A stretch of DNA of 7,069 nt from Bacteroidales bacterium (GCA_003451785.1 DMJL01000117.1:1-7069); one strand, 5' to 3'. Counted from the first letter of the stretch, positions 1 to 6,937 are shown. Notes: generated by a model not told the origin, from the letters alone. Translations and numbers: made by a program.

Positions 1-105
1 GAAGCCGGCGACACAGGCGAGCGCGGATGGACAGCGATGGTTTGCGGTGATGCAATGCAGCAAGATTACCAAATTAATTTTTGGAACTCAGTTTATTGTT
101 CTTAA
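1..105 (+). CDS. Possible 3' end of an upstream gene, function unknown (partial)
   Basis: Frame 1 is open from the left edge to a TAA at 103-105, giving 34 residues that end in NFWNSVYCS. I do not recognise the sequence. It holds two Cys and two Trp, unlike the cysteine-free mature proteins encoded in the rest of the window. The first ~60 bases are clearly richer in GC than what follows, which suggests coding sequence giving way to intergenic DNA, and a hairpin lies 13 bases past the stop. Frame 2 is also open from the edge, to a TGA at 182-184, so the frame choice is uncertain; I prefer frame 1 because it ends before the hairpin. On the minus strand the only ATG in this stretch (130-128) meets a stop within about 20 codons. 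Confidence 0.3.
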   Translation, partial: EAGDTGERGWTAMVCGDAMQQDYQINFWNSVYCS

Positions 106-118
106 ATCTCGACTTTCG

Positions 119-145
119 AAAGGGCTGCATCCTATTGCAGCCTTT
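119..145 (+). terminator. Hairpin, possible terminator of the upstream gene or leader structure
   Basis: AAAGGGCTGCA (119-129) pairs with TGCAGCCTTT (136-145) as a 10-bp stem with one bulged G and a six-base loop TCCTAT. The left arm begins with A residues and the right arm ends in TTT, giving a short U-tract inside the stem but no long T run after it. The position, after a candidate stop at 105 and about 70 bases before the next gene, suits a terminator. It could instead be a leader structure of the GLPGLI operon, because the right arm can also pair with GGCTGC at 149-154. Confidence 0.4.
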
Positions 146-213
146 GATGGCTGCCTTAGGGCTAAATACCTATTCACGCTATGAAAATCAAACTAATTGA
201 AATTTCCTAATCT

Positions 214-1059
214 ATGATAGTCAAAGTTGCTTTTTTATTGTTTTTGCAAATCCAGCTTCTACATGTAAATGCCTATTCCAATGAGCCATTGTATGTAGCA
301 AAGACCCGTCTTGATAGGCTAAACTATATAGCCCTTTATTCAAAGCAGTGGCAGCAGGATTCTGCGGATATCCATAGTATCAGAGAGGAGCCAATGATTT
401 TACTTATTGGGTCGGTGTATTCCAAATTTCTCAGTTTTAATAGTCATTTTACTTTCGATTCTATTTTGATGGGACATTCTCGTGAAGAGCGGCTTCGTTT
501 GATCGGTTCTCGCATAACACCTCAGGCTTTTGTTTTCTATAAAATATTTAAAAATCACAATGTGCATAACATGGAAATCTTCGACAGAGTTGCTGCTGAT
601 TTGTACAGATATTCCCAACCTCTACATGTTTTTCAATGGCAAATTCTACCCGATACTATGCAGGTTTCTGGCTATGCGGCACAAAAAGCCACTACTTCGT
701 TTGCGGGGCGCGACTGGGTAGCATGGTTTACGCCCGAAATACCCATAAGCGATGGGCCTTACAAATTCAATGGACTTCCAGGTCTAATCGTGCTGCTGTA
801 CGATACTCGAAACCATTATAGATTTGCGCTTACTTCTTTTGCCGAAAATCAAAGCGAAAGGTTTATTCATAAAACTGTGTCAGATCAAACTCATGCCTTT
901 AACACCACCCGCGAAAGAATGATAGCCATGCGCTGGCGGTTTATTAAAGAGCCATTCACATTAATGCCCAATGTATCGCCTATGGGAGGCGCAGCCCAGC
1001 GCGAGGAAGTACTCCAACGCCTTCGCCGCCGCAACAATCCCTTAGAGCTTAGGTATTAA
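214..1059 (+). CDS. GLPGLI family exported protein
   Basis: A 281-residue member of the GLPGLI family, a Bacteroidota family of exported proteins without an established biochemical function. The diagnostic block lies at residues 153-192: GY, then QKATTSFAGR (157-166), AWFTPEIPISDGPYKF (170-185) and the motif GLPGLI itself (187-192). The protein ends in NNPLELRY, like many relatives. Residues 1-20 form a signal peptide with a Lys near the start, a hydrophobic stretch and a likely cleavage after VNA; there is no lipobox. It probably acts in the periplasm or at the cell surface. No cysteine occurs anywhere, and Ala156 sits where, as I recall, many relatives have Cys before QKA. The start at 214 gives a complete signal peptide; an in-frame TAA at 208-210 rules out any start further upstream. 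No Shine-Dalgarno is visible. The receptor gene starts 35 bases after the stop, so the two are probably cotranscribed and may work together. Confidence 0.92.
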   Translation: MIVKVAFLLFLQIQLLHVNAYSNEPLYVAKTRLDRLNYIALYSKQWQQDSADIHSIREEPMILLIGSVYSKFLSFNSHFTFDSILMGHSREERLRLIGSRITPQAFVFYKIFKNHNVHNMEIFDRVAADLYRYSQPLHVFQWQILPDTMQVSGYAAQKATTSFAGRDWVAWFTPEIPISDGPYKFNGLPGLIVLLYDTRNHYRFALTSFAENQSERFIHKTVSDQTHAFNTTRERMIAMRWRFIKEPFTLMPNVSPMGGAAQREEVLQRLRRRNNPLELRY

Positions 1060-1094
1060 TGCGTAAAAAGTAATCCTGTTTTAAATAATAGTAT

Positions 1095-3731
1095 ATGAAG
1101 AATTCAGTAAGTGTATTGTTTCTCGCGCTCCTTATTCCTGTAATTTTGAAAGGGCAGACAACTTTGGAAGGAAGAGTAAGTGGCCCAAGTGGCAATGCTC
1201 TTGCAAATATTCATATTCTTATACATCTGCCGGGTAGTATGTCGGTGGCAGGATTTGCAATCACCGATCGTGCAGGTTATTGGCACACATCTATAAATGC
1301 ACCAACAGATAGTATTGATGTTGCTACCAGTTCCGTTCAGTATAGGGATGAACGCAAAAGACTTGCAAATCGCTCGCAAATTGTGCATTTTGAACTTGTA
1401 CCCGAAATAAGGCAGCTTCGAGAATTTACTGTGAGGGCACCAAGTATTGTGCAACTTGGCGATACTATTAGCTACCTTGTGAGTGCATTTGTGCGAGGTC
1501 AGGATCGTACTATTGCCGATGTTCTCAATAGGATGCCGGGAATTGAGGTAGAACCTTCGGGGCGTATTCTGTATAAAGGTAGGCCGATACAGCATTTTTA
1601 TGTAGAAGGTCTCGATCTCATGGGTGGTCGTTATGCTATGGTTAGCCAAAACCTACCCCATAGGTCGGTTGCTACGGTGGAGATCTTGGAAAACCATCAG
1701 CCCAAAAGAATTTTGGAAAAAAGGGTGCCATCGTTTGAGACTTCATTGAACCTTCGTTTGAAAAGAGATATTACAACTACCGGTTCAGCACGACTTGCAT
1801 CTGCACCCAACCCATTGCTTTGGTATGCAAACATTACCCCAATGACATTTATTGAAAGATTCCAGATGCTTACTTCCTATCAGGCAAATAATACTGGAAG
1901 GGATTTGGCAGGGCAGATTAACCGGCTTACTTTGGAAGATTTTGGTAGGCAAAGCCAACGGCCATCCGGCAATCAGGGATTTCTGAGCATTCAGCCCATT
2001 GTGCCAGGCAATATTCCGGGGCGCCGCTTTCGTTTAAACAATGTGCATCTATTGAATACCAATGCACTTTTTAGGCTAAACAACGATATGCAATTCAGAG
2101 CAAATGTTCACTACCTGAACGATAATCAACAACAAAAGGGAGTGCGCATGAGTTCGATATTCACGCCAACCGATACCATTTCGTTTTCTGAAATGCAAGA
2201 AAACCAACTTTTTATGGGGCATTTGCAAGGCGAATTTACCCTTAAAAGAAATGTAAAACAGCAATTTTTAGAGAACAATCTCCAGTTCAATGCAGTGAAT
2301 AGAAATCAAAGAGGACTTCTAACTGCCGATCACACGCACTTCAATCAGGCTCTTCAAAGACCCATGCGCAACTTATCCAACGACCTCAGAATCATTCATC
2401 CTATCCAAAATTTATTGGTTGAGTTTTTCTCCTACATCTTCTGGGATACAAGCCCGCATAAGCTCACCATAGGACCGGGGCGATTTGAGCAAGCACTGGG
2501 GCTTCGGCCGCCTATTGCAATTCTTGAGCAAAATGTTGTGCAAGATAGGTTCTTTGCCGATCATTCGGCGGGGCTTTCGTTCTCGTGGCTGGGTCTGAGC
2601 ATCGGACCACGAATAGGATTTACGCACAAGAGCCAAAATCTGGTTACCAACCTACAGGCTATGCAGGGCAACGATTGGAATCAAATAGGCTCGGCTTTCC
2701 AAAATAGCACAGAAAGTCGCCATTCGCAGGCATATCTAAACACCGAAGTTATCCACCAAAGAGGTCAACTAACACTCACGGCAAGACTTCCATTTGCCTT
2801 GCACGACATTAAAATTTCTGACCCTTATCTACAAGAAAGTCAGCAAATGAATAGGTTTGTATTCAACCCTTCGTTGCGTGCAAATTACAGAGCCAGTGCA
2901 GCAATAGATTTTGGAGGCTCGGTGAGCCATTCTACCAATTTTGGCGAAATAGACAATGTGTATTACGGATTTATACTGCTCAACAATAGAAGGCTGCAAC
3001 GAAGTGCTACTTCATTATCAGTAACTACCAGCAATAGCTTTTCGGCTAATATCCGATACCGCAATCCATTTGCCTCCATTTTTGGAATGGCAAACTACTT
3101 GTTTTCTGTAAGCAATCACAGCTTGATATTTAGCCAATTGATACAACCCGATGGTTCAACACTGTTGCAAACGATAGAAAAACCCAATCAAAGCGTTATG
3201 CACACTTTGAATACCAATATCGCATTTCCAATAAGAATAATTAGAACCAATGTAAACCTTACTACAACCATTGGTATCAATCAGCGAGAAGTGTTGGTCA
3301 ACAACCAACTGTTTGAATCTCTAAACAGGTTTTTAATCTTTAATCCTAAACTAAATAAATCCATAGGCGAAGGAATTAGTTTAGAATACTCCATTAACAT
3401 TGCGGCTACGGGTATCTCAATGGAAAAACAGCCAGCCAGAGTGGTGTCTGTCTTCAGCCATCAAGCCAGTTTGGGTATACTGCCGGCTACCGGTCATACA
3501 ATCTTGCTTTCTGGTGAAGAATTCCGCATTAGGGGTGCTAACACACTTTTTGTAGATGTTGAATACCGCTTCACACTCCCCAACAGGCAAATAGACTTTA
3601 GTCTAAATATGGCAAACCTGCTGAATAACAGAAACTTGTCTGCTGTTGGAATTTCTGATTTTTCAATAATTGAAACTACATACCCACTTCGCGGCAGAAC
3701 CTTGACATTCTCGGCAAGAGTAAGTTTCTAA
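1095..3731 (+). CDS. TonB-dependent-receptor-like outer-membrane protein with carboxypeptidase-regulatory-like domain
   Basis: An 878-residue predicted outer-membrane beta-barrel protein. Residues 1-20 are a signal peptide with likely cleavage between Gly20 and Gln21. Residues ~22-103 form a carboxypeptidase-regulatory-like beta-sandwich (TTLEGRVSGPSGNALANI at its start). LREFTVRAP (108-116) resembles the linker before SusC-type plugs and may serve as a TonB box. The plug domain follows at ~120-225: GDTISY (122-127), ADVLNRMPGIEV (141-152), FYVEGLDLMGGRY (168-180) and VEILENHQPKRIL (195-207). These motifs are those of the receptor subfamily that travels with GLPGLI genes. About 650 residues remain for the barrel, enough for 22 strands, and the chain ends in FSARVSF with the C-terminal Phe typical of outer-membrane barrels. 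There is no SusD-like partner, so this is not a classical glycan locus. Substrate is unknown; active TonB-driven import is inferred, not shown. The full chain lacks cysteine. Confidence 0.9.
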   Translation: MKNSVSVLFLALLIPVILKGQTTLEGRVSGPSGNALANIHILIHLPGSMSVAGFAITDRAGYWHTSINAPTDSIDVATSSVQYRDERKRLANRSQIVHFELVPEIRQLREFTVRAPSIVQLGDTISYLVSAFVRGQDRTIADVLNRMPGIEVEPSGRILYKGRPIQHFYVEGLDLMGGRYAMVSQNLPHRSVATVEILENHQPKRILEKRVPSFETSLNLRLKRDITTTGSARLASAPNPLLWYANITPMTFIERFQMLTSYQANNTGRDLAGQINRLTLEDFGRQSQRPSGNQGFLSIQPIVPGNIPGRRFRLNNVHLLNTNALFRLNNDMQFRANVHYLNDNQQQKGVRMSSIFTPTDTISFSEMQENQLFMGHLQGEFTLKRNVKQQFLENNLQFNAVNRNQRGLLTADHTHFNQALQRPMRNLSNDLRIIHPIQNLLVEFFSYIFWDTSPHKLTIGPGRFEQALGLRPPIAILEQNVVQDRFFADHSAGLSFSWLGLSIGPRIGFTHKSQNLVTNLQAMQGNDWNQIGSAFQNSTESRHSQAYLNTEVIHQRGQLTLTARLPFALHDIKISDPYLQESQQMNRFVFNPSLRANYRASAAIDFGGSVSHSTNFGEIDNVYYGFILLNNRRLQRSATSLSVTTSNSFSANIRYRNPFASIFGMANYLFSVSNHSLIFSQLIQPDGSTLLQTIEKPNQSVMHTLNTNIAFPIRIIRTNVNLTTTIGINQREVLVNNQLFESLNRFLIFNPKLNKSIGEGISLEYSINIAATGISMEKQPARVVSVFSHQASLGILPATGHTILLSGEEFRIRGANTLFVDVEYRFTLPNRQIDFSLNMANLLNNRNLSAVGISDFSIIETTYPLRGRTLTFSARVSF

Positions 3732-3875
3732 TCTGCTTGCCCATATTGGATTTTGACGGTGGGGTAGAATCTGACTACTTCTATTGGCAGGGAGGTTGAT
3801 GATCACGCCAGCCCATTGTTTTTTGTTGGCATTAATCCATTGTGCCTTTTAATTGCGCAGTTTCTGTAAGGATTT
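3728..3875 (-). pseudogene. Possible frameshifted 3' relic of a gene in the convergent gap
   Basis: Read on the minus strand, the gap holds protein-like stretches in successive frames. VEILTETAQLKG starts at 3879, AQWINANKKQWAGVIINLP spans 3845-3789, and after a one-base shift in a CCC run LPIEVVRFYPTVKIQYGQAD spans 3790-3731 and ends in TAG at 3730-3728. That stop overlaps the TAA of the plus-strand receptor gene, as ordinary convergent gene ends do. The layout W, A, then LPIEV faintly recalls the C-terminal domain of Bacteroidota TonB proteins, but this is only a resemblance. No start codon or intact frame exists, and chance open stretches in a short gap are a real alternative. Confidence 0.25.
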
Positions 3876-6320
3876 CTACCTTGAAAACAGTATGGAAAGC
3901 CTGAGTTTCACAGATATGTTATCTGCAAAATCGGGGAAAGCATAGGCACCGTATCTATAAAGTGCTTCTAGCCCCATTCCGGTAATTCCCAAGTTTAGGA
4001 TATTTTCTAAAGCAAACCCCGATTCGAAAAATCCTCTGTTCATTTCCCTGAATGGAGCGTTTATGTGTGCTTGCGCGTTGGTAAGCCTACCAAATGCAAT
4101 ATGGGTAAGCAAAAGCAAATTGGGTGCCCTTTGGCCTCGTCCAAAAATCAGGTTTTCGAAGTCGTGGGCGAAGAAGACCATGAGGTATTCGTTGGATGCA
4201 AACTCATTGAAACGCATGGTTGCAAACGAATTAGGGATTGCTATGGAAAACCTTCTGAAAGCTGCAGGTGCTGTAAACATTTTGTGCCAAGGTGCAGCGT
4301 CCGACACCATACCCATTTGCACCTGCCAATACTGGGTGCCAACCAAGGGAATGGGAAAATAATCCTCTATACGCAATTCGACTCTGCGGTATGGGTTTCG
4401 TGAAGCTGCAAAATGCGAGTTGCCGTGTGCAAGGTTTAGGTGAATGATAGGGCCATCTCCATCAAGCGTAATGATTCTCGATGGAGTACGAAAAAACCGC
4501 TCGCCTACACCAAAACGCATCTGCAGCCCTGTTTCCACAAACCGAAATCGCTTTTCGGGCGGTGTCGCTAATAAAGGGTTTGCTACAAAACCATAGCCGG
4601 TTTCTGAGAATACTGTTTTATCGCTTACATAAGCCTTTATCCATAGTCGATGGCGCAAGGTTCTTCCGTGGATGTATGCTGTGTGCCCTTCATTCCTATC
4701 GAGGCTTCGCATGATATACGATCTTATACCATCTGGACTTAAAAATCGAGGGGCGTTTAGAAAATTAGAAGAACCTGGCTCAACAAAATCGCTATCGAAG
4801 CGATATCCCAACCATAACTCATGTCGCATAGAAAGCAACAAGCTGCCTCCCAACCCATAGGTTAGGGATTGATTTCGCATGCCATAGGCAATATGGCCAT
4901 GCAATGCCACTTGGTGCGAAAAGTTGTTGTTTGTGAACACCCGTAATCCTGGAATGAAACCTCGGTAATCGTTGTAGCGCAGAAAGTCTAATATGCCCAA
5001 ATCCACTTGGCCAACCCCTAATCTGCCGGTCATGAGAGCTTGTGTTCTTGAAAAAGTCCTATCCCAATGATTGGCCGCACCAATACTATCCATGATAGCG
5101 AAAGTAGCTTTATGACGGGTAGTAAGGGTATCTGGCCGGTATCTCAACCAGAAATCCTCTCCGCGGTCGGTATTTGGGGCAAAATCGAATTGGAATGCAC
5201 CCAAATCCCGCGCTCTCAACGGCGGATTTATTACAATGTTTTGTAAGTGCGTAGAGCCCCTGCCATAAAGCCTAAATGGTTCAGCATTCAGCAAATGTGT
5301 CTCTACATCGAAAGCTATCTTTACTGGAAACCATCTTAGGTTGTCAATTTTCTGGAGATTCTGCTCTATGCTGAATTGCACAATGGGTTGTGGATGGGCA
5401 GCCCCGGCGCGCAGATGCTTTACTGCCCAATCCTGAGTGGTAATTTGCATGGAGCCTTTGAGGCTTTGAAATGTAGTGCCGTAAATTGGCGAAAAAGTGA
5501 TGGTGAAAATTGTATCGGCACCTTGGGGTTGTGCTGAGAGCAATTGGTAGTTGTAGCGGGGTCTTCCGGCAGGACTTAATGGACTTACAAATGATTGGCC
5601 TGCAAGGGTTAGTTGATTTTCATAGATAGAAAAGGATTGTAACTGTGAGGCAATTACCGCAAATTCCGGGTTCTGAAATCCTGCAATCCGGTTTGCTACG
5701 ATGGTCTCGCTGCTTCGGTTGGGATACAAAACCTTTCTGTTGGAAACGGTTTCGGTCATCATCAGATGTTGGCGATCGAAGAATCCTTGAAGTCTCAATT
5801 GTGCGCTATCGGGTTCGGCTTGCATGTTGGTAGTATCCGTTGGTGGTGGCAACCGTCCACTAACCACAAAGCGGCTATAGGCAGTGTAGGTGAAAGATGG
5901 TAGGTTTTTGGGGTTGTTTTGCTCCCTTGCTGCAATGGCGTTGTCAATGATTCTATGTGCCGGGTTTATACCGGGGCGCACTTGCACCACACCAAGCTCC
6001 ACAGGCTGTTTTTCTAATTCTATAAGGAGAAACTCCGTGCCCGGAGCAACTTCTATGATTCTTTGCATATAACCAATGTGGGTAATAAACAACCTTCGCA
6101 CCGGACGATGGTAATTGATGCTAAAGGTGCCATCACTTCCTGAAATAGTGCCCGATTGGGTGTTTACAATCATTATATGGGCATGGGCTATCGGATTTCC
6201 GTTGTGTAAATCCACAACTCTGCCTCGAATGTGTGTGGCAGATGTTTGGATATCGGACGCTTTAGAACTAAATACACTTAGAAGGCACAAGAAAAAACAA
6301 AAGAATCTAACAGAATTCAT
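3876..6320 (-). CDS. DUF5686 family protein with carboxypeptidase-regulatory-like domain
   Basis: An 814-residue protein with the standard architecture of the DUF5686 family, predicted outer-membrane proteins of Bacteroidota of unknown role. Residues 1-21 are a signal peptide (FFCFFLCLLSVF core, likely cleavage after SKA). Residues ~30-105 are a carboxypeptidase-regulatory-like domain (HIRGRVVDLHNGNPIAHAHI, then GSDGTFSI and HIGYMQRIIEV). DUF5686 begins with INPAHRIIDNAIAAREQNNP (118-137) and continues with SFTYTAYSRF, TETVSNRKVLYPNRSSETIV (189-208), QSFSIYENQ and FVSPLSPAGRPRYNYQL. From ~445 the barrel-like part opens with LRYNDYRGFIPGLRVFTNNN (447-466), a hallmark of the family. The mature chain has no cysteine; both Cys are in the signal peptide. 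The start is fixed by the signal peptide; no Shine-Dalgarno precedes it. The gene is convergent with the receptor operon, so it has its own promoter in the 6321-6480 region, which I could not pin down. A functional link to the operon is conjecture. Confidence 0.92.
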   Translation of the reverse strand: MNSVRFFCFFLCLLSVFSSKASDIQTSATHIRGRVVDLHNGNPIAHAHIMIVNTQSGTISGSDGTFSINYHRPVRRLFITHIGYMQRIIEVAPGTEFLLIELEKQPVELGVVQVRPGINPAHRIIDNAIAAREQNNPKNLPSFTYTAYSRFVVSGRLPPPTDTTNMQAEPDSAQLRLQGFFDRQHLMMTETVSNRKVLYPNRSSETIVANRIAGFQNPEFAVIASQLQSFSIYENQLTLAGQSFVSPLSPAGRPRYNYQLLSAQPQGADTIFTITFSPIYGTTFQSLKGSMQITTQDWAVKHLRAGAAHPQPIVQFSIEQNLQKIDNLRWFPVKIAFDVETHLLNAEPFRLYGRGSTHLQNIVINPPLRARDLGAFQFDFAPNTDRGEDFWLRYRPDTLTTRHKATFAIMDSIGAANHWDRTFSRTQALMTGRLGVGQVDLGILDFLRYNDYRGFIPGLRVFTNNNFSHQVALHGHIAYGMRNQSLTYGLGGSLLLSMRHELWLGYRFDSDFVEPGSSNFLNAPRFLSPDGIRSYIMRSLDRNEGHTAYIHGRTLRHRLWIKAYVSDKTVFSETGYGFVANPLLATPPEKRFRFVETGLQMRFGVGERFFRTPSRIITLDGDGPIIHLNLAHGNSHFAASRNPYRRVELRIEDYFPIPLVGTQYWQVQMGMVSDAAPWHKMFTAPAAFRRFSIAIPNSFATMRFNEFASNEYLMVFFAHDFENLIFGRGQRAPNLLLLTHIAFGRLTNAQAHINAPFREMNRGFFESGFALENILNLGITGMGLEALYRYGAYAFPDFADNISVKLRLSILFSR

Positions 6321-6465
6321 GAGTAGGAAGTGGTAGGTGTAATTTTAGAAAAGCAAGGTAAAGATACCAAAACATACCATTGGTGGAAGTTATCTGCTGA
6401 ATAAATTGGTTCAATTGAAAAACAATGTTGGTTGTTTCACACATCAAAAAATCAACCGTTAACCA

Positions 6466-6479
6466 TGACCTTTAGGTCA
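6466..6479. repeat. Small palindrome, TT loop
   Basis: TGACCT (6466-6471) and AGGTCA (6474-6479) form a perfect 6-bp stem around TT. Its CTTTAG core is shared with the palindrome at 6511-6522, suggesting related elements. It is the outermost member, on the DUF5686 side, of the hairpin cluster. Confidence 0.5.
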
Positions 6480-6483
6480 GTGG

Positions 6484-6504
6484 AAAATGAAGAATGAAAA
6501 ATGA
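6484..6504. repeat. Three tandem heptamers ARAATGA
   Basis: AAAATGA (6484-6490), AGAATGA (6491-6497) and AAAATGA (6498-6504) stand head to tail with one variant base. Such AATGA-rich tracts are, to my recollection, common in Bacteroidota intergenic DNA. It lies between the first two palindromes of the cluster and is too short to be called a functional array. Confidence 0.6.
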
Positions 6505-6510
6505 GAAAAC

Positions 6511-6522
6511 TGGCTTTAGCCA
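6511..6522. repeat. Small palindrome TGGCT-TT-AGCCA
   Basis: TGGCT (6511-6515) pairs perfectly with AGCCA (6518-6522) around TT. The same GGCTTTAGCC core is one I recall as a frequent intergenic repeat in Bacteroidota, though I cannot verify that here. Confidence 0.5.
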
Positions 6523-6532
6523 TTACGATTTT

Positions 6533-6553
6533 GGTGGAATTTACAATTCCGCC
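6533..6553. repeat. Hairpin, 8-bp stem
   Basis: GGTGGAAT (6533-6540) pairs with ATTCCGCC (6546-6553) around the loop TTACA, with one G-U wobble in RNA. It stands just before the symmetric core of the cluster. Confidence 0.5.
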
Positions 6554-6565
6554 TTCCGAAGAAAC

Positions 6566-6595
6566 CAACCCCGAAGGGGTTGAAGGTTTATAGAA
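6566..6595 (+). repeat. REP-like unit, left copy (hairpin plus 12-base tail)
   Basis: The hairpin CAACCCC-GAA-GGGGTTG (6566-6582) has a 7-bp perfect stem. After one base (6583) comes the tail AGGTTTATAGAA (6584-6595). The whole 30-base unit matches the inverted copy at 6659-6688 in 25 of 30 positions, and four of the five differences form two compensated base pairs of the stem. Confidence 0.7.
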
Positions 6596-6617
6596 AACGA
6601 AACATAACAATGTTGTG

Positions 6618-6638
6618 TACGACCCCGACGGGGTCGTA
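6618..6638. repeat. Central hairpin of the symmetric REP-like cluster
   Basis: TACGACCCC (6618-6626) pairs perfectly with GGGGTCGTA (6630-6638) around the three-base loop GAC. At 9 bp this is the strongest hairpin in the window. It shares the ACCC...GGGT stem core and three-base loop of the two outer units, and lies exactly midway between them. Confidence 0.7.
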
Positions 6639-6658
6639 GAATTGCATGTGCGATTTGG

Positions 6659-6688
6659 TTCTATAAACCTGCGACCCTTTCAGGGTCG
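6659..6688 (-). repeat. REP-like unit, right copy (inverted)
   Basis: TTCTATAAACCT (6659-6670) is the exact reverse complement of 6584-6595. After one base it is followed by the hairpin CGACCCT-TTC-AGGGTCG (6672-6688). The unit is the mirror image of 6566-6595, with the loop GAA there corresponding to TTC here. Confidence 0.7.
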
Positions 6689-6690
6689 AA

Positions 6691-6708
6691 AATTCCGATT
6701 GCGGGATT
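6691..6708. repeat. Hairpin, 7-bp stem with one wobble
   Basis: AATTCCG (6691-6697) pairs with CGGGATT (6702-6708) around ATTG, with one G-U pair. It directly abuts the right REP-like unit, and shares the AATTCCG string with the hairpin at 6533-6553 on the other flank. Confidence 0.45.
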
Positions 6709-6721
6709 GCAACTAACGCCC

Positions 6722-6745
6722 AAGGCTATAAAATCTTATAACCTT
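6722..6745. repeat. Hairpin, 10-bp stem with one mismatch
   Basis: AAGGCTATAA (6722-6731) pairs with TTATAACCTT (6736-6745) around AATC, with a single C/A mismatch. No T run follows, so it is not an obvious terminator. It closes the hairpin cluster on the right. Confidence 0.5.
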
Positions 6746-6937
6746 AGTAGCCAATTTCCTACCAAAAAACCTAAACCTTATTAACTTAAGGGATAGGTTA
6801 TCAATTTTGCATTGTGAGCAGCAAATTCTACTAACATCCGATGCTAACATTGTAAACAAGCTAATATGGTTCTATTATCTATTGCGGCATTATTGATTTT
6901 TGGTTAATTAGGTCAGGAAGCGGGGAATGAGTTGTAT

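Noticed and set aside
78..110. TTTTTG (78-83) with TAAATCTC (103-110) at 19-base spacing as a promoter for the GLPGLI operon
   Set aside because: The spacing fits, but the -7 element differs from TAnnTTTG at two core positions and overlaps the candidate stop of the upstream gene.
1104..1649. 181-codon minus-strand open frame inside the receptor gene
   Set aside because: It lies wholly antisense to the signal peptide, regulatory-like and plug domains, whose motifs are clear. Its translation is rich in Thr, Cys, His and Ile with no family signature.
3732..3875. Intrinsic terminator between the convergent genes
   Set aside because: Only 4-5 bp stems are visible (such as GGCA/TGCC before TTTT at 3847-3850), too weak to support.
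4063..4403. Two overlapping plus-strand open frames of about 100 codons inside the DUF5686 gene
   Set aside because: They are antisense to the barrel-coding part of a convincing gene, overlap each other in different frames and show no recognisable domain.
6358..6377. Bacteroidota-type -7 boxes for the DUF5686 gene (TATCTTTA or TATGTTTT on the minus strand)
   Set aside because: Each is a near match to TAnnTTTG, but neither has a TTTG-like -33 element at the usual spacing, so I do not call a promoter.
6466..6745. CRISPR array
   Set aside because: The repeats are short palindromes of differing sequence, partly inverted, without identical direct repeats or regular unique spacers, and no cas gene is present.
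6831..6850. Direct repeat CTAACAT (6831-6837 and 6844-6850)
   Set aside because: Seven bases in AT-rich DNA is within chance expectation, with no mobile element between the copies.
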